Positions 33,188 through 42,183 of a stretch of DNA of 64,000 nucleotides are shown here, piece after piece. Location: positions 496,001 to 560,000 of the forward strand of contig NZ_JRLF01000009.1 in NCBI RefSeq assembly GCF_001404985.1, in the 5' to 3' direction. This DNA is from Flavobacterium aquidurense (GTDB taxonomy: Bacteria; Bacteroidota; Bacteroidia; Flavobacteriales; Flavobacteriaceae). The notes beneath the pieces were generated by a model, which was not told where the DNA came from, did not search any database, and saw only the letters and a list, made by a program, of their open reading frames with translations. The position numbers were made by a program, and so were the translations under genes. Each line of letters starts with the position of its first letter. Within the stretch, counting starts at the first letter, position 1.

Positions 33188-33840
33188 TATTTAATCCCCT
33201 CCCACTCTGCGTAAAACTGAGCCAGGAAAGTTTCCATAAACTTATGTCTTTCTGCTGCGATTTGTTTTCCGGTTTCGGTATTCATTTTATCTTTTAAGAG
33301 TAAAAGCTTTTCGTAGAAATGATTTATTGTTGGCGCATTATTCTTTTTGTATTCTTCTTTTGTCATATTGCTTATCGGGGCAATTTCAGGATTATGAAGA
33401 GTTCTGTTTTTAAATCCGCCATAATTGAATGCTCTTGCTACTCCTATCGCTCCTATTGCGTCTAAACGATCCGCATCCTGAACGATATCCAATTCTATAG
33501 AGGAAAACTTCTTTTCGAAATTTCCGCCTTTATATGAGATGTTTTCGATGATATTTACAACATGTTGAATAATGTCTTCTGAAACACTTTCGGATTCTAA
33601 AAATAAACGGGCAGTTTTAGGTCCGATAGTTTCATCTCCGTTATGAAATTTACTGTCGGCAATATCATGAAGCAAAGCGCCTAATTGCACTACAACTAAA
33701 TCACAATCAGTATCTTTTGCAATTAGAAGTGCATTTTTATAAACTCGTTCGATATGAAACCAATCATGTCCACCTTCGGCATCATTTAGTTTTTCTTTTA
33801 CAAAAGCGATTGTTTTGTTTATTAATTCAGGGTTATTCAT
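33187..33840 (-). CDS. HD-domain metal-dependent phosphohydrolase
   Basis: Cytosolic hydrolase of 217 residues. The HD metal-binding set is visible: His in GGHDWFHIERV, the paired HD in ALLHDIADSKF, a further His in DIIQHVVNIIENISY, and the late Asp in DIVQDADRLDAIGAIG. It resembles uncharacterised YedJ-type HD proteins thought to act on phosphorylated small molecules. It stands alone; a repeat and terminator lie downstream. Confidence 0.88.
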   Translation of the reverse strand: MNNPELINKTIAFVKEKLNDAEGGHDWFHIERVYKNALLIAKDTDCDLVVVQLGALLHDIADSKFHNGDETIGPKTARLFLESESVSEDIIQHVVNIIENISYKGGNFEKKFSSIELDIVQDADRLDAIGAIGVARAFNYGGFKNRTLHNPEIAPISNMTKEEYKKNNAPTINHFYEKLLLLKDKMNTETGKQIAAERHKFMETFLAQFYAEWEGIK

Positions 33841-34066
33841 AGTTGTGTTTTTGAATTGAGAAATGGCACGCAGATGAGACAGATTTAAGCGGATTAATGT
33901 TGATTGTTTTATTTAATACTTTTTAAATAAAAAATGTTGATTGTCAAAGTTTTGAAGCTTCAACAATCAACAATATGTTTTAAATGTCAATATCAAATAT
34001 TAATTGCGAAATCAATTTTTAATCTATCCCGAGGCTTCGGGACTAAAATCTGCAATCTAAAATTAT
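33841..34066. repeat. Non-coding gap with inverted repeat and CCCGAGGCTTCGGG palindrome
   Basis: Inverted repeat TGTTGATTGT (33935-33944) and ACAATCAACA (33963-33972), and the palindrome TCCCGAGGCTTCGGGA at 34027-34042. The latter is identical to the palindrome at 2634-2649. Before and after it stand phrases such as aatctaaaat. No gene is seen. Confidence 0.6.
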
Positions 34067-35059
34067 TTAAAGTCTCGCTGGTTCAACCCATTTAAAGATA
34101 TGTGATTCTTGCGGGATTACTAATCTTTCTGAGATTCTTGCCATACGAGCCGGTAATTTCATTAAGTAATCACGTGCTTTTTCTGCTTCATCTGTTAAAT
34201 TAGAAATCTTATCAATTTCCCATTTATCAATTAATTTTTGCATGATATCTACGTAATCATTTGCGGTATAAACTCCTATACGTTGTGCAGAATCAGAGAA
34301 TTGTTCGAAAGCAGAACTGATCTTTTGTCCTGATTCTCTTAAAAAGTGTGCGGGCATAACGATTTTTTGTTTCATCATGTATTGAAACGCCAACATCATT
34401 TCGCTTGGATCTACTGCAAAAATACGAGTAACAAACTCACTATAAGCATGGTGATGACGCATTTCGTCACCTGCAATCATTTTACACATTTTAGACAACT
34501 TATTATCACCAAATTTTTTCGCCATTTGGGCTACTCTGTTGTGTGATACGTATGTTGCTAATTCCTGGAAACTTGTATATACAAAGTTTTTGTATGGGTC
34601 AGATCCAGTTCCAATATCGAAACCGTCGTTGATTAAATGCTGTGTTGTCATTTCGATTTCACGCATGTTCACACGACCGGACAAATACAAATATTTATTT
34701 AGTAAATCACCGTGACGGTTTTCTTCTCCAGTCCATTGTCTGATCCATTTAGACCATCCATTTCCACCGTTTTCTATTTGATTTATTCCCTCTACATCCA
34801 TTAACCACGATTCATATGTTGGCAAAGCTTCTTCAGTGATTGTATCACCTACAAGGGTTACCCAGAAATCATATGGTAATTCTTTAGCAATTTCACGTAA
34901 CTCTTTAACCTCCTCAAAGAAATTTTCTCCTTCAGAATTAGGCAAAAAGTCTGACGGCTGCCAAATTTTTTCAACTGGAATTAAATACTGTTCAACGAAG
35001 CTATCCACGTTTTTTTCCAAAAACTGCATTACTTCTAATCTAATGTTTTTTATAGACAT
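34067..35059 (-). CDS. Acyl-ACP desaturase (soluble di-iron)
   Basis: Inserts a double bond in acyl-ACP using O2 and a di-iron centre. 330 residues. The two iron-binding motifs are EENRH (112-116) and DEMRHH (198-203), the pattern of stearoyl-ACP-type desaturases. The middle helix with YTSFQELATYVSHNR supplies a further Glu and His. It is 54 bases downstream of the plsC gene on the same strand, so the two lipid genes are probably co-transcribed. Confidence 0.93.
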   Translation of the reverse strand: MSIKNIRLEVMQFLEKNVDSFVEQYLIPVEKIWQPSDFLPNSEGENFFEEVKELREIAKELPYDFWVTLVGDTITEEALPTYESWLMDVEGINQIENGGNGWSKWIRQWTGEENRHGDLLNKYLYLSGRVNMREIEMTTQHLINDGFDIGTGSDPYKNFVYTSFQELATYVSHNRVAQMAKKFGDNKLSKMCKMIAGDEMRHHHAYSEFVTRIFAVDPSEMMLAFQYMMKQKIVMPAHFLRESGQKISSAFEQFSDSAQRIGVYTANDYVDIMQKLIDKWEIDKISNLTDEAEKARDYLMKLPARMARISERLVIPQESHIFKWVEPARL

Positions 35060-35113
35060 TACTTATTTTAGATTTGGGATTTTTGTTTCAGTTTAATTTC
35101 TGAAATCAAAAAT

Positions 35114-35854
35114 CTATTTATACTCGTTTACTCCTTCTACAACTGCTTTCTCTGTCATCTCCATTAACTCGGCAAAGTTATAGTCTTTTACGGCCAAAGC
35201 CTTATGTGCTGTAAAGGTAAGGCGATTTCCTAAACCTACAGGAAAAAAACCATATTTTACCATTTTCCATGAATTGTTGATACTCACTGGTACTATGTAT
35301 GCAGAAGGGGCATATTTACATAGAATTTTTAAACCATTTTGAGCGAATTCTTTCGGTTTTCCTGTTTTGCTACGCGTTCCTTCAGGAAAAATAACAGCAG
35401 ATCTATTGTATTTCTCAATATATTCAGACAATCCTTTGATCGCAGGAATAGCTTGTTTCGGGTCTTTACGGTCGATTAGCACTGATCCTCCGTGGCGTAA
35501 ATTATAAGATACACTCGGAATTCCGCTACCTAACTCTTTCTTACTTACAAATTTACAATGAAAACGTCTAAAGTACCAAATCATTGCGATGATATCGTAC
35601 ATACTTTGGTGGTTAGAAACAAAAATAATTGGAACTCCGGTTGGAATCGTTTCTCTGTTTTCGATTTTATAGGTTGTTCCGACAAGGTTTGTACATCTTA
35701 AAAGGAAAAAATTTAAATAGTCGACACTTTTTTTATGAGCCTGATAGCCAAAAACATTTAGGCAAATCCATTGTATTGGATGAAATACAAGCAAACACAA
35801 ACTAAAAATGATATAGTATATGACAGATATTGGATAGGAAATTATTTTTTGCAT
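35114..35854 (-). CDS. 1-acylglycerol-3-phosphate O-acyltransferase (PlsC family)
   Basis: Membrane-bound acyltransferase of phospholipid synthesis, 246 residues from the ATG at 35854. The HX4D catalytic motif is at residues 82-87 (NHQSMYDI), the second motif FPEGTRS at 156-162 and the third conserved region PVSINNSW further on. One or two membrane helices lie at residues 8-28. The upstream ATG at 35917 adds hydrophobic non-family sequence and is less likely. It is followed by the desaturase gene. Confidence 0.9.
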   Translation of the reverse strand: MQKIISYPISVIYYIIFSLCLLVFHPIQWICLNVFGYQAHKKSVDYLNFFLLRCTNLVGTTYKIENRETIPTGVPIIFVSNHQSMYDIIAMIWYFRRFHCKFVSKKELGSGIPSVSYNLRHGGSVLIDRKDPKQAIPAIKGLSEYIEKYNRSAVIFPEGTRSKTGKPKEFAQNGLKILCKYAPSAYIVPVSINNSWKMVKYGFFPVGLGNRLTFTAHKALAVKDYNFAELMEMTEKAVVEGVNEYK

Positions 35855-35940
35855 GCTTAAAAAATTAATGCCCAAAAGTAATAAATAAATTTTTAGCCGT
35901 ATAAAAATTGAAAACAATAACCGTTTTTCTGGTTTAATTG

Positions 35941-35948
35941 TACCTTTG
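35941..35948 (+). promoter_or_regulatory. Predicted -7 box of rnpA
   Basis: TACCTTTG fits TAnnTTTG, 32 bases before the rnpA ATG. No convincing -33 box. Confidence 0.45.
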
Positions 35949-35979
35949 CCTATAAAATTGCAAATTTTTTCTGAATTAA

Positions 35980-36384
35980 ATGAACTTCACTTACCCCAAA
36001 AATGAACGCTTAAAGAGCAAAACGACAATTGGTTTACTATTTTCTGAAGGAAAATCGGTTTCTAAATATCCATTGCGTTTGGTTTACCGTGAAGCGGAAG
36101 TTGATGCAGATGAAAAAATAAAAATTGGTGTTTCGGTCTCTAAAAAATATTTTAAAAAAGCGGTTGATCGCAATTATTTCAAACGCGTTTTGAGAGAAAC
36201 GTATCGTTTGAACAAACATTTGCTTTTAGACAATATCCAGCAGCCGTATTCTTTGATGTTTTTTTATCAGACGAAAGACAAATTAACATACGAGGAAATC
36301 AATACCAAAACGATTCAGTTGTTCGAGAAATTCCTTTTACAGGTAAACAAAACTATTGATTCTGAAAATAAAACGGAGTTGTAA
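35980..36384 (+). CDS. rnpA: Ribonuclease P protein component
   Basis: Binds the catalytic RNA of RNase P and assists 5' maturation of tRNA. 134 residues. The signature RNYFKRVLRETYR is present, preceded by KIGVSVSKKYFKKAVDRN. As usual in Bacteroidota it is not beside rpmH and dnaA. It is followed by DUF4349, CtpA and OmpA genes, the gap to DUF4349 being 81 bases. Confidence 0.95.
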   Translation: MNFTYPKNERLKSKTTIGLLFSEGKSVSKYPLRLVYREAEVDADEKIKIGVSVSKKYFKKAVDRNYFKRVLRETYRLNKHLLLDNIQQPYSLMFFYQTKDKLTYEEINTKTIQLFEKFLLQVNKTIDSENKTEL

Positions 36385-36465
36385 TGTTTCAATCATAACT
36401 TTATTTATCAAATTAGACCAACGCTTATAAAAAAATTGTAGTTTTAGATTTAATTTGAAATAGAT

Positions 36466-37284
36466 ATGAAATATATTTCCATTTTATTCTTTGTTCTTTT
36501 TAGCTTTACGGGTTGTGGTAAACACGAAGAGCCAATTGCAGAGATGGCAGTTAGTGCCATTAAACTTCCTGCAAAAAATGAATCTGCTCCCATTTCAGAT
36601 GTACAAGCTGAGCCTGCTTCTCCTCAAATTCCTCAAAAAATTATCAAAGAAGCTTCTCTTCGATTTGAAACTAATGATTTAGAAGAAACTTTTAAGCAAA
36701 TTCAAACTGCAATTGCTACAAATAAAGCTACGATTGAAAATGATTCTGAAGGAAAAGATTATAACAACATTTATAGAAATCTAACCATTCGTGTTCCAAG
36801 TGAGAATTTTGATGCATTTATAAATTCTGTTTCAAAAGGTGTCTCTTATTTTGAAAGAAAAGATATTTCGGCTCAAAATGTAACCGAACGATATATTGAC
36901 CTAACCACAAGACTAAATAACAAACGTAAACTCGAAGCCCGTTACTTAGAAATATTACAAAAAGCGACTAAAATAAGTGAGATTCTGGAAATTGAAAAGC
37001 AAATTTCAGCCATTCGCGAAGAAATTGAAGCTAAAGAAGGGCAACTAAAATACCTGGAAAATCGTGTATCAGAAAGCACTGTTACAATCGAATTCTACAA
37101 AACCATTGCTCAAAAAGAAGGGGTAAAAACTTCGTACGGATCAAAAATCTGGACTGCCATTCAATCCGGATTTTTTAGCCTATCCGAATTTTTAATATCC
37201 ATCATTAGCCTTTGGCCATTTATTATACTATTTTGCGTATTCGCCTATTTTATTAGAAAAAGATTTAAAAGAAAAAAATTATAA
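36466..37284 (+). CDS. DUF4349 lipoprotein
   Basis: Envelope protein of 272 residues. The signal peptide MKYISILFFVLFSFTGC ends in a lipobox-like FTGC. A long helical middle section (TERYIDLTTRLNNKRKLEARY, EILEIEKQISAIREEIEAKE) predicts coiled coil, and a C-terminal membrane helix (LISIISLWPFIILFCVFAYF) is followed by basic residues. This is the layout of DUF4349 proteins, of unknown function. It starts an operon with ctpA two bases on. Confidence 0.88.
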   Translation: MKYISILFFVLFSFTGCGKHEEPIAEMAVSAIKLPAKNESAPISDVQAEPASPQIPQKIIKEASLRFETNDLEETFKQIQTAIATNKATIENDSEGKDYNNIYRNLTIRVPSENFDAFINSVSKGVSYFERKDISAQNVTERYIDLTTRLNNKRKLEARYLEILQKATKISEILEIEKQISAIREEIEAKEGQLKYLENRVSESTVTIEFYKTIAQKEGVKTSYGSKIWTAIQSGFFSLSEFLISIISLWPFIILFCVFAYFIRKRFKRKKL

Positions 37285-37286
37285 TC

Positions 37287-38924
37287 ATGTATCCTTATTT
37301 CAAAAAGAAATTCATCATACCAACTGTTGCGGCAGGATTTTTATTTATTGGAACCAGTTTCAAAGACGACTTTTTTGAGATTGCCAAGCAAATCGAAATC
37401 TTCACCACATTATTTAAAGCTGTTAATACCAATTATGTCGACGAAACAAATCCTGGTGACTTGATGGATAAAGCCATTAAGAGCATGTTAGGAAGTTTAG
37501 ATCCTTATACGGTTTACTTTAATGAGCAGGATGTTGTAAACTTCAAGATCAATAATACGGGAGAATATACCGGAATTGGTGCTTTGATATCCAGAAAAAA
37601 AGATCGTTTAATTGTTCGTGAACCTTATAAAAATTATCCTGCTGATAAAGCCGGACTAAAAGCGGGTGACGAAATTATCCAGATTGGTGATGTTTTGATT
37701 GCTGATTTTAAAGATGATGCTTCGCAATTGCTGAAAGGAACTAAGAATACTAAAATCCAGATTAAATATCTACGTCAGGGAAAAACATTTACAACTGAAT
37801 TGGTTTTGGATGAAGTGGATATTAAATCCGTTCCGTTCTACGGAAAGATTGATGATAAAACGGGTTATATTGTTCTGGCACATTTTAGCCGTAAAGCTTC
37901 AACTGAAGTAAAAGAAGCGCTGGAAAAACTAAAAGCTGACGGAGCTACGCAAATCGTGCTTGACTTAAGAGGAAATCCAGGTGGTTTACTAAATGAAGCC
38001 ATTGATATTTGTAATTTATTTGTTCCTAAGAATGAAGTTATTGTAACTACAAAATCAAGAATCGAAAAGCATAATAATACGTATAAAACGACTAAAGAAC
38101 CTATTGATACTCAGATTCCATTAGCTATTTTGGTAAACGGAAGAAGTGCTTCTGCCTCTGAAATTGTTTCGGGAGCTTTGCAGGATTTAGATCGTGCAGT
38201 GGTTTTGGGAAGCCGTAGTTTTGGAAAAGGTTTGGTGCAGCGTTCAGTTGATCTGACTTACGGAACTCAGCTAAAAGTAACTATCTCCCGTTACTATACT
38301 CCTTCAGGCCGTTGTATTCAGGCTTTAGATTATGCCCATAAGGATAAAAATGGTGTTGCTCAAAAAACGGATGCTAAAAATTTTAATGCTTTTAAAACCA
38401 GAAAAGGAAGAACGGTTTATGATGGCGGTGGTGTTTTGCCGGATATTGAATTAGACGAAGCTAAAATGAGCCCGATCACGACTGCGTTACTAAAAAATGA
38501 CGGAATCTTTGATTACGCAACAACCTATTATTACAAGAACCCGAATCTTGGTGATAAAATCCCAACGGTTTCAGATGCTGATTACGCTAGTTTCAAACAA
38601 TACTTAAAAGCAAACAAAATTAGTTTTGATACGGAGACTGAAGTAGCTTTGAAGAATACTTTGGCTGCAGCCAAAAACGAAAAAATTGATGAAACGATAG
38701 CTCCGGAATACCAACAATTATTGGCAGCACTTGAAAAAAGTGAAACAACTTTATTGGATAAAAACCAAAAGGAAATTAGAAACCTGATTCAGGAAGAACT
38801 GATTAAGAGATATCAATATCAGGAGGGATTATATCAATATTATATTAGGAACAATTCAGAGATTAAGAAAGCGGTAAATGTTTTAAATAATCAAACTGAA
38901 TATAAAACGATTTTAAAGATGTAA
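37287..38924 (+). CDS. S41-family C-terminal processing peptidase
   Basis: Periplasmic serine protease of 545 residues. An N-terminal membrane or signal segment is at residues 9-24, a PDZ domain at about 88-165, and the S41 catalytic domain carries Ser289 in NGRSASASEIVSGAL and Lys314 in SRSFGKGLVQ, spaced 25 as in E. coli Prc. Conserved substrate loops DLRGNPGGLL precede the nucleophile. It is two bases after the DUF4349 gene and two before the OmpA gene, a tight operon. Confidence 0.94.
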   Translation: MYPYFKKKFIIPTVAAGFLFIGTSFKDDFFEIAKQIEIFTTLFKAVNTNYVDETNPGDLMDKAIKSMLGSLDPYTVYFNEQDVVNFKINNTGEYTGIGALISRKKDRLIVREPYKNYPADKAGLKAGDEIIQIGDVLIADFKDDASQLLKGTKNTKIQIKYLRQGKTFTTELVLDEVDIKSVPFYGKIDDKTGYIVLAHFSRKASTEVKEALEKLKADGATQIVLDLRGNPGGLLNEAIDICNLFVPKNEVIVTTKSRIEKHNNTYKTTKEPIDTQIPLAILVNGRSASASEIVSGALQDLDRAVVLGSRSFGKGLVQRSVDLTYGTQLKVTISRYYTPSGRCIQALDYAHKDKNGVAQKTDAKNFNAFKTRKGRTVYDGGGVLPDIELDEAKMSPITTALLKNDGIFDYATTYYYKNPNLGDKIPTVSDADYASFKQYLKANKISFDTETEVALKNTLAAAKNEKIDETIAPEYQQLLAALEKSETTLLDKNQKEIRNLIQEELIKRYQYQEGLYQYYIRNNSEIKKAVNVLNNQTEYKTILKM

Positions 38925-38926
38925 AA

Positions 38927-39733
38927 ATGAAACTTTGTAGCGCCATTTTTCTGTTTATTCTTTACAATTTATCGGCACAGCAAAACACTATTGAAACCAT
39001 TTATTTCGAATTTGATAAATTCGATCTTACGCCCAGACAAACCGAAGTTGTAACTTGTTTTATTAAAGATATTGACAGCTCTAAAGTAGAGTCAATAGAA
39101 ATTTATGGGTATTGTGATGACCGCGGGAATGACGAATACAATTTCCGTTTATCAAATAATCGTGCCAAAACTATTCAGAAGCTATTAGTTTCGGCCGGGT
39201 TTAATAATCAGACTAAAATTATAATTATTGAAGGAAAAGGGCGCGTCAGGATTAAAGCTGACACGGTTGAAAATCTTCATGAAACTCGTTCCAGAAATCG
39301 TAGGGTTGATTTGATTGTTGTTAAGAAAAACAACCTTGGAAAAGGAATATATAATTCGTTTAGCAATAAAATCAAAGTTGGCGATAAAGTTTTCCTCGAA
39401 AATATTCTATTTAATCTTGGAAGCTCAAAACTTACTTCAATTGCTAAAAAAGAACTGGACAAAGTGGTAGTTATTTTAGAAAAACAAAAGAACATGCATT
39501 TCGAAATAAGAGGTCATGTTTGCTGCACTCCCCCAATTTATAGTGACGGAATTGACAAAGACACAAAAGAAAGAAAGCTTTCCCGGAATCGTGCAAAGAC
39601 AGTTTTTAATTATCTGAGTTCGAAAAAAATTTCTAAAAACCGAATGACTTATCGAGGCTGTGGCAATAAATATCCTTTGGGAAAAGGCGATGCTCTTGAT
39701 CGTCGTGTAGAATTTTTAATTACCAAATTATAG
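38927..39733 (+). CDS. Protein with two OmpA/MotB-like domains
   Basis: Exported protein of 268 residues, with signal peptide about residues 1-18. Two OmpA C-terminal domains stand in tandem. The first runs from YFEFDKFDLTP to NNRAKTIQKLL; the second from LFNLGSSKLTSI to the terminus, with NRAKTVFNYLSSK. Such domains bind peptidoglycan non-covalently. The second contains a cysteine pair (GHVCCTPP) where usual OmpA has a short loop, and Cys in RGCGNKYP. No beta-barrel is present. It ends the rnpA-adjacent operon. Confidence 0.85.
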   Translation: MKLCSAIFLFILYNLSAQQNTIETIYFEFDKFDLTPRQTEVVTCFIKDIDSSKVESIEIYGYCDDRGNDEYNFRLSNNRAKTIQKLLVSAGFNNQTKIIIIEGKGRVRIKADTVENLHETRSRNRRVDLIVVKKNNLGKGIYNSFSNKIKVGDKVFLENILFNLGSSKLTSIAKKELDKVVVILEKQKNMHFEIRGHVCCTPPIYSDGIDKDTKERKLSRNRAKTVFNYLSSKKISKNRMTYRGCGNKYPLGKGDALDRRVEFLITKL

Positions 39734-39894
39734 CTTTCTGACTTAAAGTTTAACTCTAAGAAAAACTACTATTCGATTGTTTTTAAATGAATTATAAATT
39801 TAAAATACAATTATAGAAACAAACGCAACAATGTGTCATTAATTTTTGCACTATAAATTATTCTTAGTTCAATGAATTTTAAATTGCTTAAAAA

Positions 39895-40341
39895 TTATTC
39901 TTTTATCATCTCAATGTGCGGGATATCATTTTCAAGATACATTTCGCTGGTTTGGACAAATCCATGGCTTTCGTAAAATTTCTTCAGGTACAATTGAGCG
40001 CCAATAGTTATTTTATCTGTATTGAAATTAGATTTTATTCCTGCAATAGCTTCACGCATTAAATCATGTCCCCATTTTTTGTCGCGATAATTCGCATCTA
40101 CAACTACTCTGCCAATCGAGGCATTATCAAAGCTTATTCCTGCATCGAATATACGTGCATAAGCGACAATTTTACCATCGTACTCCCCAATTAGGTGTAA
40201 TGCTTTCTTGTCTTTTCCGTCAAGGTCCAAATAAACGCAATTTTGCTCTACTACAAAGATTTCACTTCTTACTTTGAGTAAATCATATAGTTCGTTAACT
40301 GTTAATGCCTCAAACGGCTTTATTTTCCATTTTAATTCCAT
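39895..40341 (-). CDS. GNAT acetyltransferase, ElaA family
   Basis: Cytosolic acetyltransferase of 148 residues, normal for ElaA. Landmarks are LYDLLKVRSEIFVVEQNCVY near the start, ARIFDAGISFDNASIGRVVV, the acetyl-CoA loop RDKKWGHDLMREAI and the end LYLKKFYESHGFVQTSEMY. The substrate is unknown. It appears as a single gene; about 160 bases of AT-rich sequence without features separate it from the OmpA gene. Confidence 0.9.
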   Translation of the reverse strand: MELKWKIKPFEALTVNELYDLLKVRSEIFVVEQNCVYLDLDGKDKKALHLIGEYDGKIVAYARIFDAGISFDNASIGRVVVDANYRDKKWGHDLMREAIAGIKSNFNTDKITIGAQLYLKKFYESHGFVQTSEMYLENDIPHIEMIKE

Positions 40342-40397
40342 TGTGTATTCTTGTATATTCTGTTTTAATAAAAGTTAAGCAAAATTACATTAAATAA

Positions 40398-40428
40398 AAA
40401 TCCTGACTACAAACTGCAATCAGGATTT
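40398..40428. terminator. Likely terminator after the DUF1579 gene
   Basis: AAATCCTGA (40398-40406) and TCAGGATTT (40420-40428) form a 9-bp stem in the gap between the GNAT and DUF1579 genes, both on the minus strand. Confidence 0.65.
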
Positions 40429-40452
40429 ATACTTTTTGATTGAATAAAAAAC

Positions 40453-41094
40453 TTATTTTTTCTTCATTATGATTTCCATGCTTTTATATTCTTTTCCATT
40501 TTTTACGTCAAACATTTCCATTTTACGCGTTTGCGCGTCTACAATGGTATAAATTTCACGAAAGGGCGTTTTTTTCTGACTTACAGGATTTACCACATCT
40601 CCTTTCAGTTCCATACTTTTTGTTTTGTCATCGTATGTACCGTTTGCCACCATCATTCCTGTACCCATATTGTCGATAAAAGTTGTAGTATATTCTTTGC
40701 TGGCATTATTATAAGCAAGGGTACTTTTTCCTTCAAATGGCTGTCCCATTATTTTTCCCTCATAACTGGTTTCCTGATAACGTCCGCCAAGAATCATTTT
40801 GACATTTGCCGTAGAACTTGATTTTTCGGGTTTTCCATTTGGCTCATACCAGAAAGTCATGTCGCAATTCCAGGTTCCTACTTCATCTGTCATTAGTTTA
40901 TGAGGTTCACCGGGTTTGGCATATGCTTGCCAGGCTTTCATTTCTGTTGCTGAATCTACCAGTTGTTCGGCAATTGGTTCTGTTGTGCTAATGCTGTCTG
41001 TAGCATTTACGGTTCCAACTTCTGTTTTTACTTCTTTCTTGCAGGAAGCAAAAAACAGTAGTAACATTACTAATACTGTGATTGAATTTTTCAT
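40453..41094 (-). CDS. DUF1579-family lipoprotein
   Basis: Exported protein of 213 residues. A lipobox (FFASC) ends the signal peptide, followed by a Thr/Ser-rich linker. The domain starts near GTWNCDMTFWYEPNGKPEKS and continues with a lipocalin-like series of strands (GGRYQETSYEGKIMGQPFEG, TFIDNMGTGMMVANGTYDD), matching DUF1579. Its ligand is unknown. The next genes up are in the same direction, but 73 bases away. Confidence 0.85.
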   Translation of the reverse strand: MKNSITVLVMLLLFFASCKKEVKTEVGTVNATDSISTTEPIAEQLVDSATEMKAWQAYAKPGEPHKLMTDEVGTWNCDMTFWYEPNGKPEKSSSTANVKMILGGRYQETSYEGKIMGQPFEGKSTLAYNNASKEYTTTFIDNMGTGMMVANGTYDDKTKSMELKGDVVNPVSQKKTPFREIYTIVDAQTRKMEMFDVKNGKEYKSMEIIMKKK

Positions 41095-41167
41095 AACTCT
41101 TTGTTTTAATGTTTGTTACAAAACAAAAATAAGAAAAATATTAGTTCATTGTGTTCTGATCTGATTC

Positions 41168-42136
41168 TTAACGTTTATCAATTTTAACTGATTTTATAAT
41201 TGCTTCTAAATCGAACATCAAATCGCGTTCCTGATTTGAAGGCGAATAACAAAACCCTTCAATAACCAAAATCCTATTGTACATTTCATCTACAATGGCA
41301 TAATTGATAAAAGGCCCGGACATAAAATCATTTTTAAGTTCCCAGGTTCCTTTGGTCTCATATGCATTTTTGCCGTCTAAGGTTGTTGCAGAAAAATAAG
41401 GTGCATAAGCTTCACCGGTAATCATTCGGGTATTGGGTTCGCGTCCTTTAATGTAGCTTCCAATAGAATCACGCATTTTGATAATATTGGTTATCGTATT
41501 TGAGTTCTTCTTAAAACTACGCAAAGGTATCTGGTAAATAAGTAAGCTTGTATTGCCGCTGATGATATCTTTTTTTAGCCAAATGAAATTCTTTTTGTGC
41601 AACATGTATTCATAACCTGTTGGAATTTGTAAATCGATATGGAATTTGTTTTTTATAACGGCAGGGTTTAGAAGTGATTTGCTGTTATCTTCCTGGATTT
41701 TTTTTATTTCGGCATCCCGAATGATCTTAATAATTTGTCCTGAATTAAGTTCAATACTACAAATAATATCATCTACAGATTTGCCATAAATACGAAATGT
41801 ATTATGGGGTAATGCTCTACTGTGATTGATTTCGAATTTGTCTGTAACGGCTTTTTTGACTACAATTATACTACGGCTGTCGGTCACGAAACCTTCTAGC
41901 AAACGGGCAGGATATTGATTTATGGTAAATAGGGGTTCTTCCTGGGTAAGGCCCAAAACCGGTGAGGCAAATTTATTCCGGATACTGTCGCCTACTTCTC
42001 CATACCACAATTGATCGTCTATAATAATAGAGATCGAATTTGTTTTGCCGGATACTGGTTGGGACTGCTTTTCATTCCTGAAACATGAAATGAGTACAAA
42101 TGGAATTAGCAGCAATAAAAAATGGGTTTTATTCAT
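41168..42136 (-). CDS. DUF4837-family lipoprotein
   Basis: Exported protein of 322 residues with lipobox LISC. Landmarks ISIIIDDQLWYGEVGDSIRN and the central FHIDLQIPTGYEYMLHKKNF match the DUF4837 family of Bacteroidota, of unknown function. It lies 47 bases downstream of the LysM transglycosylase gene on the same strand and could act in cell-wall or envelope processes with it. Confidence 0.86.
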   Translation of the reverse strand: MNKTHFLLLLIPFVLISCFRNEKQSQPVSGKTNSISIIIDDQLWYGEVGDSIRNKFASPVLGLTQEEPLFTINQYPARLLEGFVTDSRSIIVVKKAVTDKFEINHSRALPHNTFRIYGKSVDDIICSIELNSGQIIKIIRDAEIKKIQEDNSKSLLNPAVIKNKFHIDLQIPTGYEYMLHKKNFIWLKKDIISGNTSLLIYQIPLRSFKKNSNTITNIIKMRDSIGSYIKGREPNTRMITGEAYAPYFSATTLDGKNAYETKGTWELKNDFMSGPFINYAIVDEMYNRILVIEGFCYSPSNQERDLMFDLEAIIKSVKIDKR

Positions 42137-42183
42137 TTTCTTAATTTATGAAATAAAACCCAAATTTATGTAAGATTTTTTTA

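Noticed and set aside
39734..39894. Small gene between the OmpA and GNAT genes
   Set aside because: Only short frames interrupted by stops; AT-rich sequence with no start-associated signal.
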